From positions 310,001-374,000 of the forward strand of contig NZ_LIYH01000008.1 in the NCBI RefSeq assembly GCF_001905885.1: a stretch of DNA of 64,000 bases, read 5' to 3'. The position numbers were made by a program, and so were the translations under genes. Positions 8,947-17,145 of this stretch are shown one piece after another. Positions within the stretch are counted from its first letter, which is position 1. Each line of letters starts with the position of its first letter. The stretch is from Streptomyces sp. CB03234. Lineage in GTDB: Bacteria; Actinomycetota; Actinomycetes; Streptomycetales; Streptomycetaceae. The notes below the pieces were generated by a model, which worked only from the letters and a program-made list of their open reading frames with translations, was not told the DNA's origin and searched no databases.

Positions 8947-10545
8947 TCAGGGGTGACGGACGGGGACGAGGATGCCCGGGTTGAGCACCCCCGCCGGGTC
9001 GAGCTCCGCCTTGACGGCCTGGAGGACGCGGACACCGAGGGGGCCCGCTTCCCGGGCGTACCAGTCGCGGTGGTCGGTTCCCACGCCGTGGTGGTGGCTG
9101 ATGGTGCCGCCGGCGGCAAGGATCGCCTCGTTGGCGGCGTGCTTGGCCGGTGCCCAGTGCGCGACGGGGTCCTCGCCCTGGGCGGAGACGACCGTGAAGT
9201 AGAGCGAGGCGCCGTTCTCGTACACGTGCGAGATGTGGCACATGACCAGCGGGGGCGTGCCCGCGTCGGTGAGGGCGGTGGTGAGCGCCTGGCGGACGCC
9301 CTGGTACAGCCGCGGGAGCGCGGACCAGAAGGCGGCCGTCTCCAGGGTCTCGGCGAAGGCCCCGGCGTCGAGCAGCGCGTCGCGCAGGTAGGGCGCGTCG
9401 TAGCGGCCGTGTGCCCAGCGGTCCCCCGGTTCCCGGCCGACGCACTCGCCGCCCTCCGCCTGGAGCACCTGGTGGACGCCCGCCCGGCACTGTTCGGTCT
9501 CGGCGGCCGTTCCCTCGTACCCGACGACCGCCATGCAGCCGGCCGGCTCCATGGCGCCTGCGCTGCCGATGCGGTCGGGGTGGGCGAGGCCGATGAAGGT
9601 CTCGGTCTCGTCGGACAGGCGCAGGACGGTGGGGCGCGGGCCGTCCTGGGCGAGTGTGCGCAGCGCGGCGGCGCCGGCCTCGAAGGAGGCGAAGCGCCAT
9701 CCTTCGTAGAGCCGCTTCCGGGGCAGGGGGCGGATGCGGACGGTCACGGAGGTGATCACGCCGAGGGCGCCTTCGGAGCCGAGGACGAGCTGGCGCAGAT
9801 CCGGTCCGGCGGCGGAGCGGGGGGCGCGGCCGGCCTCCCAGGTGCCCTCGGGGGTGGCCACGGTGACGCCGAGGACCATCTCGTCGAACCGGCCGTAGCC
9901 GGCGGATGCCTGGCCGCTGGAGCGGGCGGCGGCGAAGCCGCCGATGGTGGCCCATTCGTACGACTGGGGGAAGTGGCCCAGTGTGAAACCGCGTTCATTG
10001 AGCAGCGCTTCGGCGCGGGGCGCGCGCAGCCCGGGCTGGAGGGTCGCGGTGCGGGAGACCTCGTCCAGGCCGAGGAGGGCGTCCATACGGCGCAGGTCCA
10101 GGGCGACGAAGGTGGAGCGCTCGGGGGCGAGGCCGCCGACGACGGAGGTGCCTCCGCCGAACGGTACGGCGCCCACCTGGTGTTGGGCGCACACGCGCAG
10201 GGCGGCGAGGACCTCGTCGTGGCTGCCGGGCAGCAGGACGGCGGCGGGGATGTCGTCGACGTCGCCGGCGCGGATGCGCAGCAGGTCGGGGGTGGACTTG
10301 CCACGGGTGTGGCGGATGCGGGTCTCGGCGTCGGTACGCAGGTGAGCGGGGTCGCCCAGGCAGGTGGCGAGGGCGCGGCGTACCTCGTCGGTGAGCGGGG
10401 AGTCGGGGACGGCGATGTCCTCCAGCGCGGCGGGGCCGTGTTCGCGCGGGGTGACGCCGAGCAGGTCGCGCAGCAGGCCGGTCACGGTGTCGGGCAGGGG
10501 TGCCGCCTTGGCCGGGTCGCCCCAGCCGCTCCACAACATGTCCAC
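8947..10545 (-). CDS. FAD-binding oxidase, alkyl-dihydroxyacetonephosphate synthase-like
   Basis: A 532-residue flavoenzyme of the vanillyl-alcohol-oxidase/AGPS family. The PCMH-type FAD domain is clear (VGAVPFGGGTSVVGGLAP near residues 130-148, then GFTLGHFPQSYEWATIGGFAA), and the C-terminus carries the HHHGVG motif seen in alkyl-DHAP synthases and related oxidases, ending AELDPAGVLNPGIL. It may act in ether-lipid-like synthesis or as a general 2-hydroxyacid oxidase. GTG at 10545 is chosen because GAGGAA lies 9 bases upstream. It is divergent from a TetR regulator and is followed by the lipid kinase, and glpD lies beyond the regulator, which fits a glycerol-phosphate/DHAP context. Confidence 0.8.
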   Translation of the reverse strand: MDMLWSGWGDPAKAAPLPDTVTGLLRDLLGVTPREHGPAALEDIAVPDSPLTDEVRRALATCLGDPAHLRTDAETRIRHTRGKSTPDLLRIRAGDVDDIPAAVLLPGSHDEVLAALRVCAQHQVGAVPFGGGTSVVGGLAPERSTFVALDLRRMDALLGLDEVSRTATLQPGLRAPRAEALLNERGFTLGHFPQSYEWATIGGFAAARSSGQASAGYGRFDEMVLGVTVATPEGTWEAGRAPRSAAGPDLRQLVLGSEGALGVITSVTVRIRPLPRKRLYEGWRFASFEAGAAALRTLAQDGPRPTVLRLSDETETFIGLAHPDRIGSAGAMEPAGCMAVVGYEGTAAETEQCRAGVHQVLQAEGGECVGREPGDRWAHGRYDAPYLRDALLDAGAFAETLETAAFWSALPRLYQGVRQALTTALTDAGTPPLVMCHISHVYENGASLYFTVVSAQGEDPVAHWAPAKHAANEAILAAGGTISHHHGVGTDHRDWYAREAGPLGVRVLQAVKAELDPAGVLNPGILVPVRHP

Positions 10546-10606
10546 GGGGTCGGTTTCCTCACCGTCGGTTCTGGATCGTGGCGTGCTCCGAGGCCCGCAC
10601 TGGCGG

Positions 10607-10612
10607 TACACT
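10607..10612 (+). promoter_or_regulatory. Candidate -10 element of a leaderless tetR-like transcript
   Basis: TACACT ends 7 bases before the ATG at 10620. Transcription from it would begin at or next to the start codon, and no Shine-Dalgarno is visible between them. Leaderless mRNAs are common in Streptomyces. The -35 region is weak. Confidence 0.35.
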
Positions 10613-10619
10613 GTGACAG

Positions 10620-11213
10620 ATGACGCCCATTCGTCACAACCATTCGGACGGGGAAACCGTCCTCGACGCGGCCCGTGACTGCGTCCTCGCCGTCGGAGTA
10701 CGCCGGACGACGCTGACCGACGTGGCCCGCCGCGCCGGGGTCTCCCGTATGACGCTCTACCGCCGCTGGCCCGATGTCCGGACGCTGGTCGGGGATGTGA
10801 TGACCCGTGAGTGGGTCGCCCTGGCCGTGGCGGCCATGCCCGGACCCGGCGCCCCCGCCCGGCGGAGGCTGGTCGACGGGCTGGTCGCGGGGGTCGAGGC
10901 GTTCCGCGCGCACCCGCTGTTCCACAAGATCCTGGATGTGGACCCCGAACTCCTGCTGCCCTATGTGCTCGACCGGCGCGGCGCCAGCCAGGACGCGCTG
11001 CTCGGCCTCATCACCGGCGCGCTGGAGGAAGGACACGCCGACGGATCGGTCCGGGTGGCGCACCCCGGCCTCCAGGCCAGGTCCGTGCTGCTGATCGTCC
11101 AGTCCTTCACGCTCTCGCTGCGCACCATGACCGATGACGCCGACCCCGAGCTCGACGAAGCGGCGTTCCTCGGTGAGCTGCGGACCCTTCTGGAAAGGAC
11201 CCTCGCCCCATGA
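10620..11213 (+). CDS. TetR/AcrR-family transcriptional regulator
   Basis: A 197-residue regulator. The N-terminal helix-turn-helix is canonical: TTLTDVARRAGVSRMTLYRRW at about residues 31-51. The C-terminal ligand domain is helical and of typical length. Its stop codon overlaps the ATG of the glycerol-3-phosphate dehydrogenase gene (ATGA), so the pair is translationally coupled, and it is divergent from the AGPS-like oxidase operon. The likely targets are its own operon and the divergent one; the effector is unknown. Confidence 0.9.
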   Translation: MTPIRHNHSDGETVLDAARDCVLAVGVRRTTLTDVARRAGVSRMTLYRRWPDVRTLVGDVMTREWVALAVAAMPGPGAPARRRLVDGLVAGVEAFRAHPLFHKILDVDPELLLPYVLDRRGASQDALLGLITGALEEGHADGSVRVAHPGLQARSVLLIVQSFTLSLRTMTDDADPELDEAAFLGELRTLLERTLAP

Positions 11214-12817
11214 GCCTTCCCCGCGTCACCGGCGCACCCGTCCCCGGCTCGCCGTCGCTCACCGCCGCGCGCCGCCACCGTGAACTGGCCGGGCTCGCCG
11301 ACGGCGCGGAGGTGGACGTCCTGGTCGTCGGCCTCGGGATCACCGGCGCGGGCGTCGCCCTCGACGCCGCCTCCCGCGGCCTGACGGTCGCGGCGATCGA
11401 CGCCCACGACCTGGCGTTCGGCACCTCGCGGTGGAGTTCCAAGCTCATCCACGGGGGCCTGCGTTACCTGGCCTCCGGACAGCTGGACGTCGCCCACGAG
11501 AGCGCCGTGGAGCGGGGCATCCTGATGGAGCGGACCGCGCCGCACCTGGTCGCCGCACAGCCCTTCGTCCTGCCGCTCACACCCCTGGTCTCCCGGTCGC
11601 AGGCGGCGCTGGCCCGGGCCGGCCTGCGCGCCGGTGACCTGCTGCGCGCCTCGGCGCGTACGTCGCGCTCCACGCTGCCGGCGCCGCGCGCCCTGTCCCC
11701 CGTGGAGACCCGGCACATGGCGCCCGTGCTGCGGCCCGCCGGACTGCGCGGAGGGCTGCTCTCCTGGGACGGCCGGCTCAGCGACGACGCCCGGCTGGTG
11801 ACCGCCGTCGCCCGCACGGCGGCCTCGTACGGCGCGCGGATCCTGACCCGTACGCGGGCGCTGTCCCTCGACGGCGGCGGCGCCCGGGTGCGGGACGAAC
11901 TCACCGGCGAGGAGACGCGGATCAGGGCGCGTGCCGTCATCAATGCCGCCGGCGTGTGGGCGGGGGGCCTGGTCGACGACATCCGGCTGCGGCCCTCCCG
12001 GGGCACCCACCTGGTGCTCCGCTCCGGGGACCTGGGCTCTCTCACGGCGGGCCTGCACATCCCGATCCCCGGCGAGGCCAACCGCTTCGTGCTGGTCCTG
12101 CCGCAGGGCGACGGCCGGGTGTACGTGGGACTGACGGACGAACCGGTCGACGGCGACATACCGGACGTCCCCGAAGTGCCGGAGACGGACATCGGCTTCC
12201 TGCTCGACGTGCTCGGCTCGGCCCTCGACGTGTCGCCGGGCCGCGACGACGTGATCGGCGCGTTCGCGGGGCTGCGGCCACTGCTCGACACGTCGGGTAC
12301 GCCGGGTGTGCCCGGTACGTCCCGTACGGCCGACATCTCCCGCAAGCACGCGGTGCTGACCTCGCCCGACGGGGTGGTGACGGTGGTGGGCGGCAAGCTC
12401 ACGACGTACCGGCGCATGGCGCAGGACGCCCTGGACGCGGCCGTCTCCGCGCGCGGCCTCACGGCGGGGCCCTGCCGCACAGCCGGCCTGCCCCTCGTGG
12501 GCGCGGCCGCACCGGGCACGCTCGCCGCCCTGGGCGCTCCCCGTCGGCTGGTGCGCCGCTACGGCACCGAAGCCCCGGCCGTGCACGCACTGGGCCTCGC
12601 GGACCCGGCCCTGGCGCGTCCCGTCGTACCGGGCCACCCGGTCACGGTGGCCGAACTCGTGTGGGCGGTACGCCATGAGGGCGCCCTCGACGAGGCCGAC
12701 GTCCTCGACCGCCGCACCCGGATCGGAGTCGTGCCGCCCGACCGGGAGGCGGCGCTGGCCACGGCCCGCGAGGTACTGCGTCACGAGGACGGGCGGCTCA
12801 CCCCGCACACGCCGTAG
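11210..12817 (+). CDS. glpD: FAD-dependent glycerol-3-phosphate dehydrogenase/oxidase
   Basis: A 535-residue flavoprotein that oxidises sn-glycerol-3-phosphate to dihydroxyacetone phosphate at the membrane. The FAD-binding Rossmann segment is at about 36-63 (VLVVGLGITGAGVALDAASR), followed by the family signature SSKLIHGGLRYL near 77-88 and a C-terminal helical domain with VGGKLTTYRRMA. Length matches GlpD. It overlaps the upstream regulator gene by 4 bp. Streptomyces usually carries another glpD in a glpFKD operon, so this may be a second copy devoted to the neighbouring lipid genes, which is inference. Confidence 0.9.
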   Translation: MSLPRVTGAPVPGSPSLTAARRHRELAGLADGAEVDVLVVGLGITGAGVALDAASRGLTVAAIDAHDLAFGTSRWSSKLIHGGLRYLASGQLDVAHESAVERGILMERTAPHLVAAQPFVLPLTPLVSRSQAALARAGLRAGDLLRASARTSRSTLPAPRALSPVETRHMAPVLRPAGLRGGLLSWDGRLSDDARLVTAVARTAASYGARILTRTRALSLDGGGARVRDELTGEETRIRARAVINAAGVWAGGLVDDIRLRPSRGTHLVLRSGDLGSLTAGLHIPIPGEANRFVLVLPQGDGRVYVGLTDEPVDGDIPDVPEVPETDIGFLLDVLGSALDVSPGRDDVIGAFAGLRPLLDTSGTPGVPGTSRTADISRKHAVLTSPDGVVTVVGGKLTTYRRMAQDALDAAVSARGLTAGPCRTAGLPLVGAAAPGTLAALGAPRRLVRRYGTEAPAVHALGLADPALARPVVPGHPVTVAELVWAVRHEGALDEADVLDRRTRIGVVPPDREAALATAREVLRHEDGRLTPHTP

Positions 12818-12827
12818 GCGCGCCAGG

Positions 12828-12947
12828 TCAGTTGCTGTGCCTGGTGAGGCTGTAGAGGAGAACCAGTACGGCGACGACCATCACCGTCACATGGAGCCAC
12901 GCCGGTGCGGTCGCGGCGTCCTGCGCGGCGGTCACGAGGGGGTTCAC
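12828..12947 (-). CDS. 39-residue membrane mini-protein
   Basis: A 39-residue ORF starting with GTG at 12947. A near-ideal Shine-Dalgarno (GGGAGG) lies 5 bases upstream. The product begins MNPLVTAAQDAATAPAWLHV, then one uninterrupted membrane segment VTVMVVAVLVLLYSL at residues 20-34, and ends RHSN. The strong ribosome binding site and the single clean hydrophobic helix argue for a real gene despite its size. It lies in the 240-bp gap between glpD and the holin-like gene, converging with glpD. Function unknown. Confidence 0.5.
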   Translation of the reverse strand: MNPLVTAAQDAATAPAWLHVTVMVVAVLVLLYSLTRHSN

Positions 12948-13055
12948 CGGTGCCTCCCTGTCACATCGTCGTTCTCGTCCTTGTGGTGTCGTGTCATGTT
13001 CCGCGCGTACCCGGTGAGCGGCGTCCGACGCCCCGCGGGCCGCGCCGGCGGGGCG

Positions 13056-13415
13056 TCAGCCGTCCTTCAGCTCGTCCACCACGTGCCGCACCACGTCCAG
13101 TGAGGAGTGCAGCGCCTCACGGGACGCGCCGCGGGCCACCCGCAGCCGCTTCGATCCGTAATGGAGGAGGACCGAGGCGCCGGACGCGTAGACGAGGGTG
13201 AGCGCGCCCGCGACCCGCCGCGGCTCCCAGACGCGTTCCAGGCCGCGCAGCAGCGTCGTGTGCGCCGACCACAGCGCGAGCAGGCCGCATGCGCCGCCGG
13301 CCGCCAGCGCCACGGCGCCCTGTCGCGCCTGCGCGACGCCGAGGGCCGCCTCCTCGTACGCGTTGTCCATGTCCTCGCGGAGGGCGTTGTGATTGTCCTG
13401 GGGCACCGGCTCCAT
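13056..13415 (-). CDS. Small membrane protein, holin-like topology
   Basis: A 119-residue protein. A charged N-terminal helix (residues 5-30) is followed by two membrane segments at about 34-52 (VALAAGGACGLLALWSAHT) and 68-88 (VAGALTLVYASGASVLLHYG), then an amphipathic basic C-terminal helix. This layout resembles phage-holin-superfamily-like or DUF-type membrane proteins of actinomycetes, with no catalytic motif. The ATG at 13415 is preferred over GTG at 13484 because the upstream extension is Arg-rich and unlike a coding start. It is 73 bp downstream of the ABM gene on the same strand. Confidence 0.55.
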   Translation of the reverse strand: MEPVPQDNHNALREDMDNAYEEAALGVAQARQGAVALAAGGACGLLALWSAHTTLLRGLERVWEPRRVAGALTLVYASGASVLLHYGSKRLRVARGASREALHSSLDVVRHVVDELKDG

Positions 13416-13488
13416 GGGGCGCGCGTACCCGTTGCGCCGCGGGCGACACACTCGCGGAGGGGCGGTCCTGCGCAACGCGACCACTCCC

Positions 13489-14061
13489 CTACCGGCTGAG
13501 CCACCCGCGCAGGAGGCGACTCACGGCCGGCATCGCCGCGTACGTCATGAGGACGTTGAAGACGCAGGCGATCACGGCGCTGCCGACGACCGGGTGCAGG
13601 CCCGTCAGGTGCGGCACCAGGAAGTAGCTGCCGAGCAGGGAGATCGGGTAGATGGCCAGGGTGGCGCTGATCGCCATCTTCCACCGCGGGGGTACGGGCG
13701 GTGTCGTTCCCGGCTTGGCGAACCAGGTCTCCATGCCCGTCAGCTGCCGCCGCGCCACCTCGGTGTGATGGTGGCCTTCGCAGTTGGCGAACCAGGCCGC
13801 CCTGTCCGGCGATTCCTGCCATTCCCGACATGCCTCGGCGTCCCGGAAACGGTGGACGAGGAACCATGGGGCGCCGTCGGAGGACGGCCGGAACAAGCCG
13901 TGGCCCAGGTGCCCGGGGAATTGCGCCGCGCTGGCGAGAATGCCCCGCGCCCATCGCTCGAACGCCGCCTCGTATCCGGGCTCGACCTGCCGGGCGATCA
14001 ACAGGGTCACCTCGCCCCTGTCGGCGGGCACGGTCGTGTGCTCAAGGCTCACCGCAGTCAC
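13489..14061 (-). CDS. Antibiotic biosynthesis monooxygenase (ABM) domain membrane protein
   Basis: A 190-residue protein. Residues 15-110 form an ABM ferredoxin-like domain (EVTLLIARQVEPGYEAAFERW, then SDGAPWFLVHRFRDAEACREW). The C-terminal 60 residues hold two membrane helices (AISATLAIYPISLLGSYFLV and SAVIACVFNVLMTYAAMPAV). This ABM-plus-two-helix form is known in bacteria as a hypothetical membrane monooxygenase; its substrate is unknown. GTG at 14061 is supported by AGGAGAG six bases upstream. Confidence 0.8.
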   Translation of the reverse strand: MTAVSLEHTTVPADRGEVTLLIARQVEPGYEAAFERWARGILASAAQFPGHLGHGLFRPSSDGAPWFLVHRFRDAEACREWQESPDRAAWFANCEGHHHTEVARRQLTGMETWFAKPGTTPPVPPRWKMAISATLAIYPISLLGSYFLVPHLTGLHPVVGSAVIACVFNVLMTYAAMPAVSRLLRGWLSR

Positions 14062-14288
14062 TTGCTCTCCTGATGCTCGCGCCGCGCCCACACAGCACTG
14101 TACGTTGCCGCGCCCCGGGCGGGTGGCCGCCCCCGGCCGCGGACCCGCGCGGGGACCCCTGTGCCGCGCGGTGCGAGAAGCAAGGGATTCCCCTCTTCCT
14201 CAGTGGTTCGCGTGTCTGACATCTTGCGTTCGCCCCCTACACATTCGACCCGGCCGCCCGACCAGCGCGCCGGGATTCGGAGGACGCG

Positions 14289-16115
14289 TTGACACGTCAC
14301 ATATCCCCTTGGCGCCCCGCGACAGCGATCACGGCCGCCGCGGCCGCCCTCGGCGTCACTCTCGCCCTCGGGACCCCCGCCCTGGCCGCCGGCGGGGCAC
14401 CGCGGGCGTCCGCCCCCGGCTCCGCGCCCGCCGCTGCCGCCTCCGCCGCTGCCGCCCCCGCCTCCGCCTCCGTCTGGGCCGCCGGTACCCGCGCCCATCT
14501 CGTCATCACCGCACCCGGCGGCACATCCGCCGTACGGGCGGCCGTCACCGGCAACGGCGGCACGGTGTTCGCCTCCTACGACGCGATCGGCGTGATAGTC
14601 GCGCACTCCGCCTCCTCCGGTTTCGCCGCCGCCATGCGCGGCGTCCCGGGTGTCCAGCAGGTCGGGGCGACGCGTACGTCGGACGTTCCGGCCGACGCGT
14701 ACAACCCGGCCCTGCCGGCGAACCCCTCCCAGTCCCCGACCACGCTGACGGAGAGCCTGACCCGCTGGGACATGACCCAGATCAAGGCCGACCAGGCCTG
14801 GGCCGTCACCACCGGCTCGGCGGCGGTCAAGGTCGGTGTGCTGGACACGGGCGTGGACGACCAGCACCAGGACATCGCCCCCAACTTCAACGCGGCGGAC
14901 TCCGTCTCCTGCGCGTACGGCAAGGCGGACACCCGCGCGGGCGCCTGGCGGGACGTCGGCACGCACGGTACGCACGTCGCCGGCACGATCGCGGCCGCCA
15001 AGAACGGCAAGGGCGTCGTCGGTGTGGCGCCCGGGGTGAAGATATCCTCGGTCCGCATCGCCGAGCCGGGCAGCAGCCTGTTCTTCGCGGAGAACACCAT
15101 CTGCGGCTTCATGTGGGCCGGTGACCACGGCTTCAAGGTCACCAACAACAGCTACTACACCGACCCCTGGCAGTTCAACTGCCCGGACAACGCCGACCAG
15201 GCCGCCATCATCGAGGGTGTCAGGCGCGCCCAGGAGTACGCCGAGAACAAGGGCTCCCTCCAGATCGCGGCGGCCGGGAACTCCAACCTCGACCTCGCGA
15301 ACAAGACGGTCGACACGGAGAGCCCCAACGACTCCACACCCGTCACCCGCACCATCACCAACGCGTGCCTGGACATTCCCACCGAGTTGCCGGGGGTGGT
15401 GACGGTCGCCGCGATGGGCAAGGGCAACGTCAAGGCGTCGTACTCCAATTACGGCAACGGCGTCATCGACATCGCCGCCCCGGGCGGTGACGGCACGTCC
15501 GGTGTCTACTCCACGCTGCCGGGCGGCAAGTACGGCAACATGAACGGTACGTCGATGGCCTCGCCGCACGTCGCGGGCGTCGCCGCGCTGATGGCGAGCG
15601 CCGACCCGGCCGCCACTCCGGCCGACATCCGCTCCCGGCTCGGTGTCCAGGCCACGGACGTGGCCTGCCCCTCGGACAGCCGGTGCACCGGTACGACGCT
15701 CAAGAACGGCTTCTTCGGCGAGGGCCAGACCGACGCCCTGAAGGCGCTCAGCGGCGCGACGCCTCCCCCGGGCTCGTACTTCGAGACGACGACGGACGTC
15801 GCGATCACCGACAACGCGACCGTCGACAGCCCCCTCACCGTCTCGGGAGTGAGCGGCAACGCCCCGGCCACCCTCAAGGTGGGCGTGGACATCAAGCACA
15901 CCTACCGCGGTGACCTGGTCGTCTCCCTGGTGGCACCGGACGGCACGGTGTACCTGCTGGAGGACTTCGCCAACAACGACGGAACGGACAATGTGGGCAA
16001 GACGTACACGGTCAACGCCTCCGGCGAGGCCGCGAACGGCACATGGAAGCTCCGTGTCCGTGACGGCGCCTCCCAGGACACCGGCACGATCGACGCCTGG
16101 AACCTGACCTTCTGA
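14289..16115 (+). CDS. Secreted S8 (subtilisin-like) serine protease with P/Homo B domain
   Basis: A 608-residue exported protease. Signal peptide 1-36 (core AAAAALGVTLALGTPALAA), then a propeptide of about 90 residues with the I9-like beta-alpha pattern. The catalytic triad is intact: Asp in VGVLDTGVDD near 184, His in GTHGTHVAGT near 226, Ser in NGTSMASPHVAG near 422; the oxyanion Asn is in AAAGNSN. The last 115 residues form a proprotein-convertase P domain, normally needed for folding and stability. TTG at 14289 is chosen because GGAGG lies 7 bases upstream. A perfect hairpin terminator follows. Confidence 0.92.
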   Translation: MTRHISPWRPATAITAAAAALGVTLALGTPALAAGGAPRASAPGSAPAAAASAAAAPASASVWAAGTRAHLVITAPGGTSAVRAAVTGNGGTVFASYDAIGVIVAHSASSGFAAAMRGVPGVQQVGATRTSDVPADAYNPALPANPSQSPTTLTESLTRWDMTQIKADQAWAVTTGSAAVKVGVLDTGVDDQHQDIAPNFNAADSVSCAYGKADTRAGAWRDVGTHGTHVAGTIAAAKNGKGVVGVAPGVKISSVRIAEPGSSLFFAENTICGFMWAGDHGFKVTNNSYYTDPWQFNCPDNADQAAIIEGVRRAQEYAENKGSLQIAAAGNSNLDLANKTVDTESPNDSTPVTRTITNACLDIPTELPGVVTVAAMGKGNVKASYSNYGNGVIDIAAPGGDGTSGVYSTLPGGKYGNMNGTSMASPHVAGVAALMASADPAATPADIRSRLGVQATDVACPSDSRCTGTTLKNGFFGEGQTDALKALSGATPPPGSYFETTTDVAITDNATVDSPLTVSGVSGNAPATLKVGVDIKHTYRGDLVVSLVAPDGTVYLLEDFANNDGTDNVGKTYTVNASGEAANGTWKLRVRDGASQDTGTIDAWNLTF

Positions 16116-16142
16116 GCATCACCCGCCCACGGCCGTGCCGTT

Positions 16143-16171
16143 GCGTGCCCCGCGTCAGCCGCGGGGCACGC
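16143..16171. terminator. Intrinsic terminator hairpin between convergent genes
   Basis: GCGTGCCCCGCG-TCAGC-CGCGGGGCACGC is a perfect 12-bp stem with a 5-base loop, placed 28 bp after the protease stop and 22 bp after-side of the convergent DUF1206 stop. No T-run follows on either strand, as is common in Streptomyces. It can serve both genes. Confidence 0.8.
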
Positions 16172-16192
16172 GACGCCGCCGTGCACGGGGGC

Positions 16193-16993
16193 TCACACCC
16201 GGCGCCACACCGCCATCGCGAACGAGAACAGCCCGTACAGGGCGAGTCCCACCGCCAGCACCACGAGCAGCCACGGGCCGACCGGGGTCTCGGCGAAGGA
16301 GCGGATCGTGTCGTCGAGGCCCTTGGCCTCGCTCGGCCGGTAGGTGATCGCCGCACGCAGCGCGAACCCGCCCGCCACCATGAACACCAGCCCACGGGCC
16401 ACTCCTCCGGCCACCCCCGTCACGTCCACGGCGTCGCGGACCCGGGGGCTCATCTCGCCCAGCCGCAAATGCTTGCGGTAGGTGCGCCGGACCGCCTGTA
16501 CGGCACCGACGACGCCGGTGACCGCGATGGCGATGCCGGCCGCCGCGACGAGCCACTGCCCGGCCGGCAGTTCCAGCACGCGTGCCGTCATGTCGTGGGA
16601 CTGCCGGTCACTCTCCCCGCCGCCACCCCTGTGGTCGCCACTGGCGAAGACGAGCACCGACCAGGCCACCACGGCGTAGAACAGGGTGCGTCCGGCCGAC
16701 AACAGCCGATGCGTCGTCTTGTTTCCCCACAGTGCTTCGGTGAGCTGCCACAGGGCCATCCCCACCAGGCCGATGCCCAGCAGCCACAGGAGTACCGACC
16801 CCAGCGGCTGCGCGGCGACCTCGGTGAGGGCGCCCCCTTTGTCGGCCTGTTCGGCGTTGTCACCGAAGGCGATCCGCAGGGCGAGGACACCGACGAGCAG
16901 GAAGATCACACCCCGTGCGGCGAATCCCCACCGCCCCGCGACCTCGACCGCGGTTCTGCCGCTCTTGCCCCTTGCCTTGCTCCGTACGCTCAC
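16193..16993 (-). CDS. DUF1206 membrane protein
   Basis: A 266-residue integral membrane protein with six hydrophobic segments arranged as three two-helix repeats, each opening with a Gly-rich (A)RG(V/L)(I/V)F-type stretch: FAARGVIFLLVGVLALR, then the middle pair, then VARGLVFMVAGGFALRAA. This is the three-repeat organisation of DUF1206, a conserved actinobacterial family without known function. No soluble domains. It converges with the protease gene across the hairpin and is divergent from the sigma-CAP gene. Confidence 0.85.
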   Translation of the reverse strand: MSVRSKARGKSGRTAVEVAGRWGFAARGVIFLLVGVLALRIAFGDNAEQADKGGALTEVAAQPLGSVLLWLLGIGLVGMALWQLTEALWGNKTTHRLLSAGRTLFYAVVAWSVLVFASGDHRGGGGESDRQSHDMTARVLELPAGQWLVAAAGIAIAVTGVVGAVQAVRRTYRKHLRLGEMSPRVRDAVDVTGVAGGVARGLVFMVAGGFALRAAITYRPSEAKGLDDTIRSFAETPVGPWLLVVLAVGLALYGLFSFAMAVWRRV

Positions 16994-17145
16994 TCGGCAC
17001 CTCCCCCTCCCCGTTGCCCCGCGAAGGGGACGGGAAACAATGGGGCGGCCCGGGGGTGGGCTCGTTGTTTTCGTTATCGCCGGCCCGCCGGCCGGTCTCC
17101 CAGGTGTCGGGTGGATCGCCGCCCGGGGGAGAAAGGAGCCGAGAG

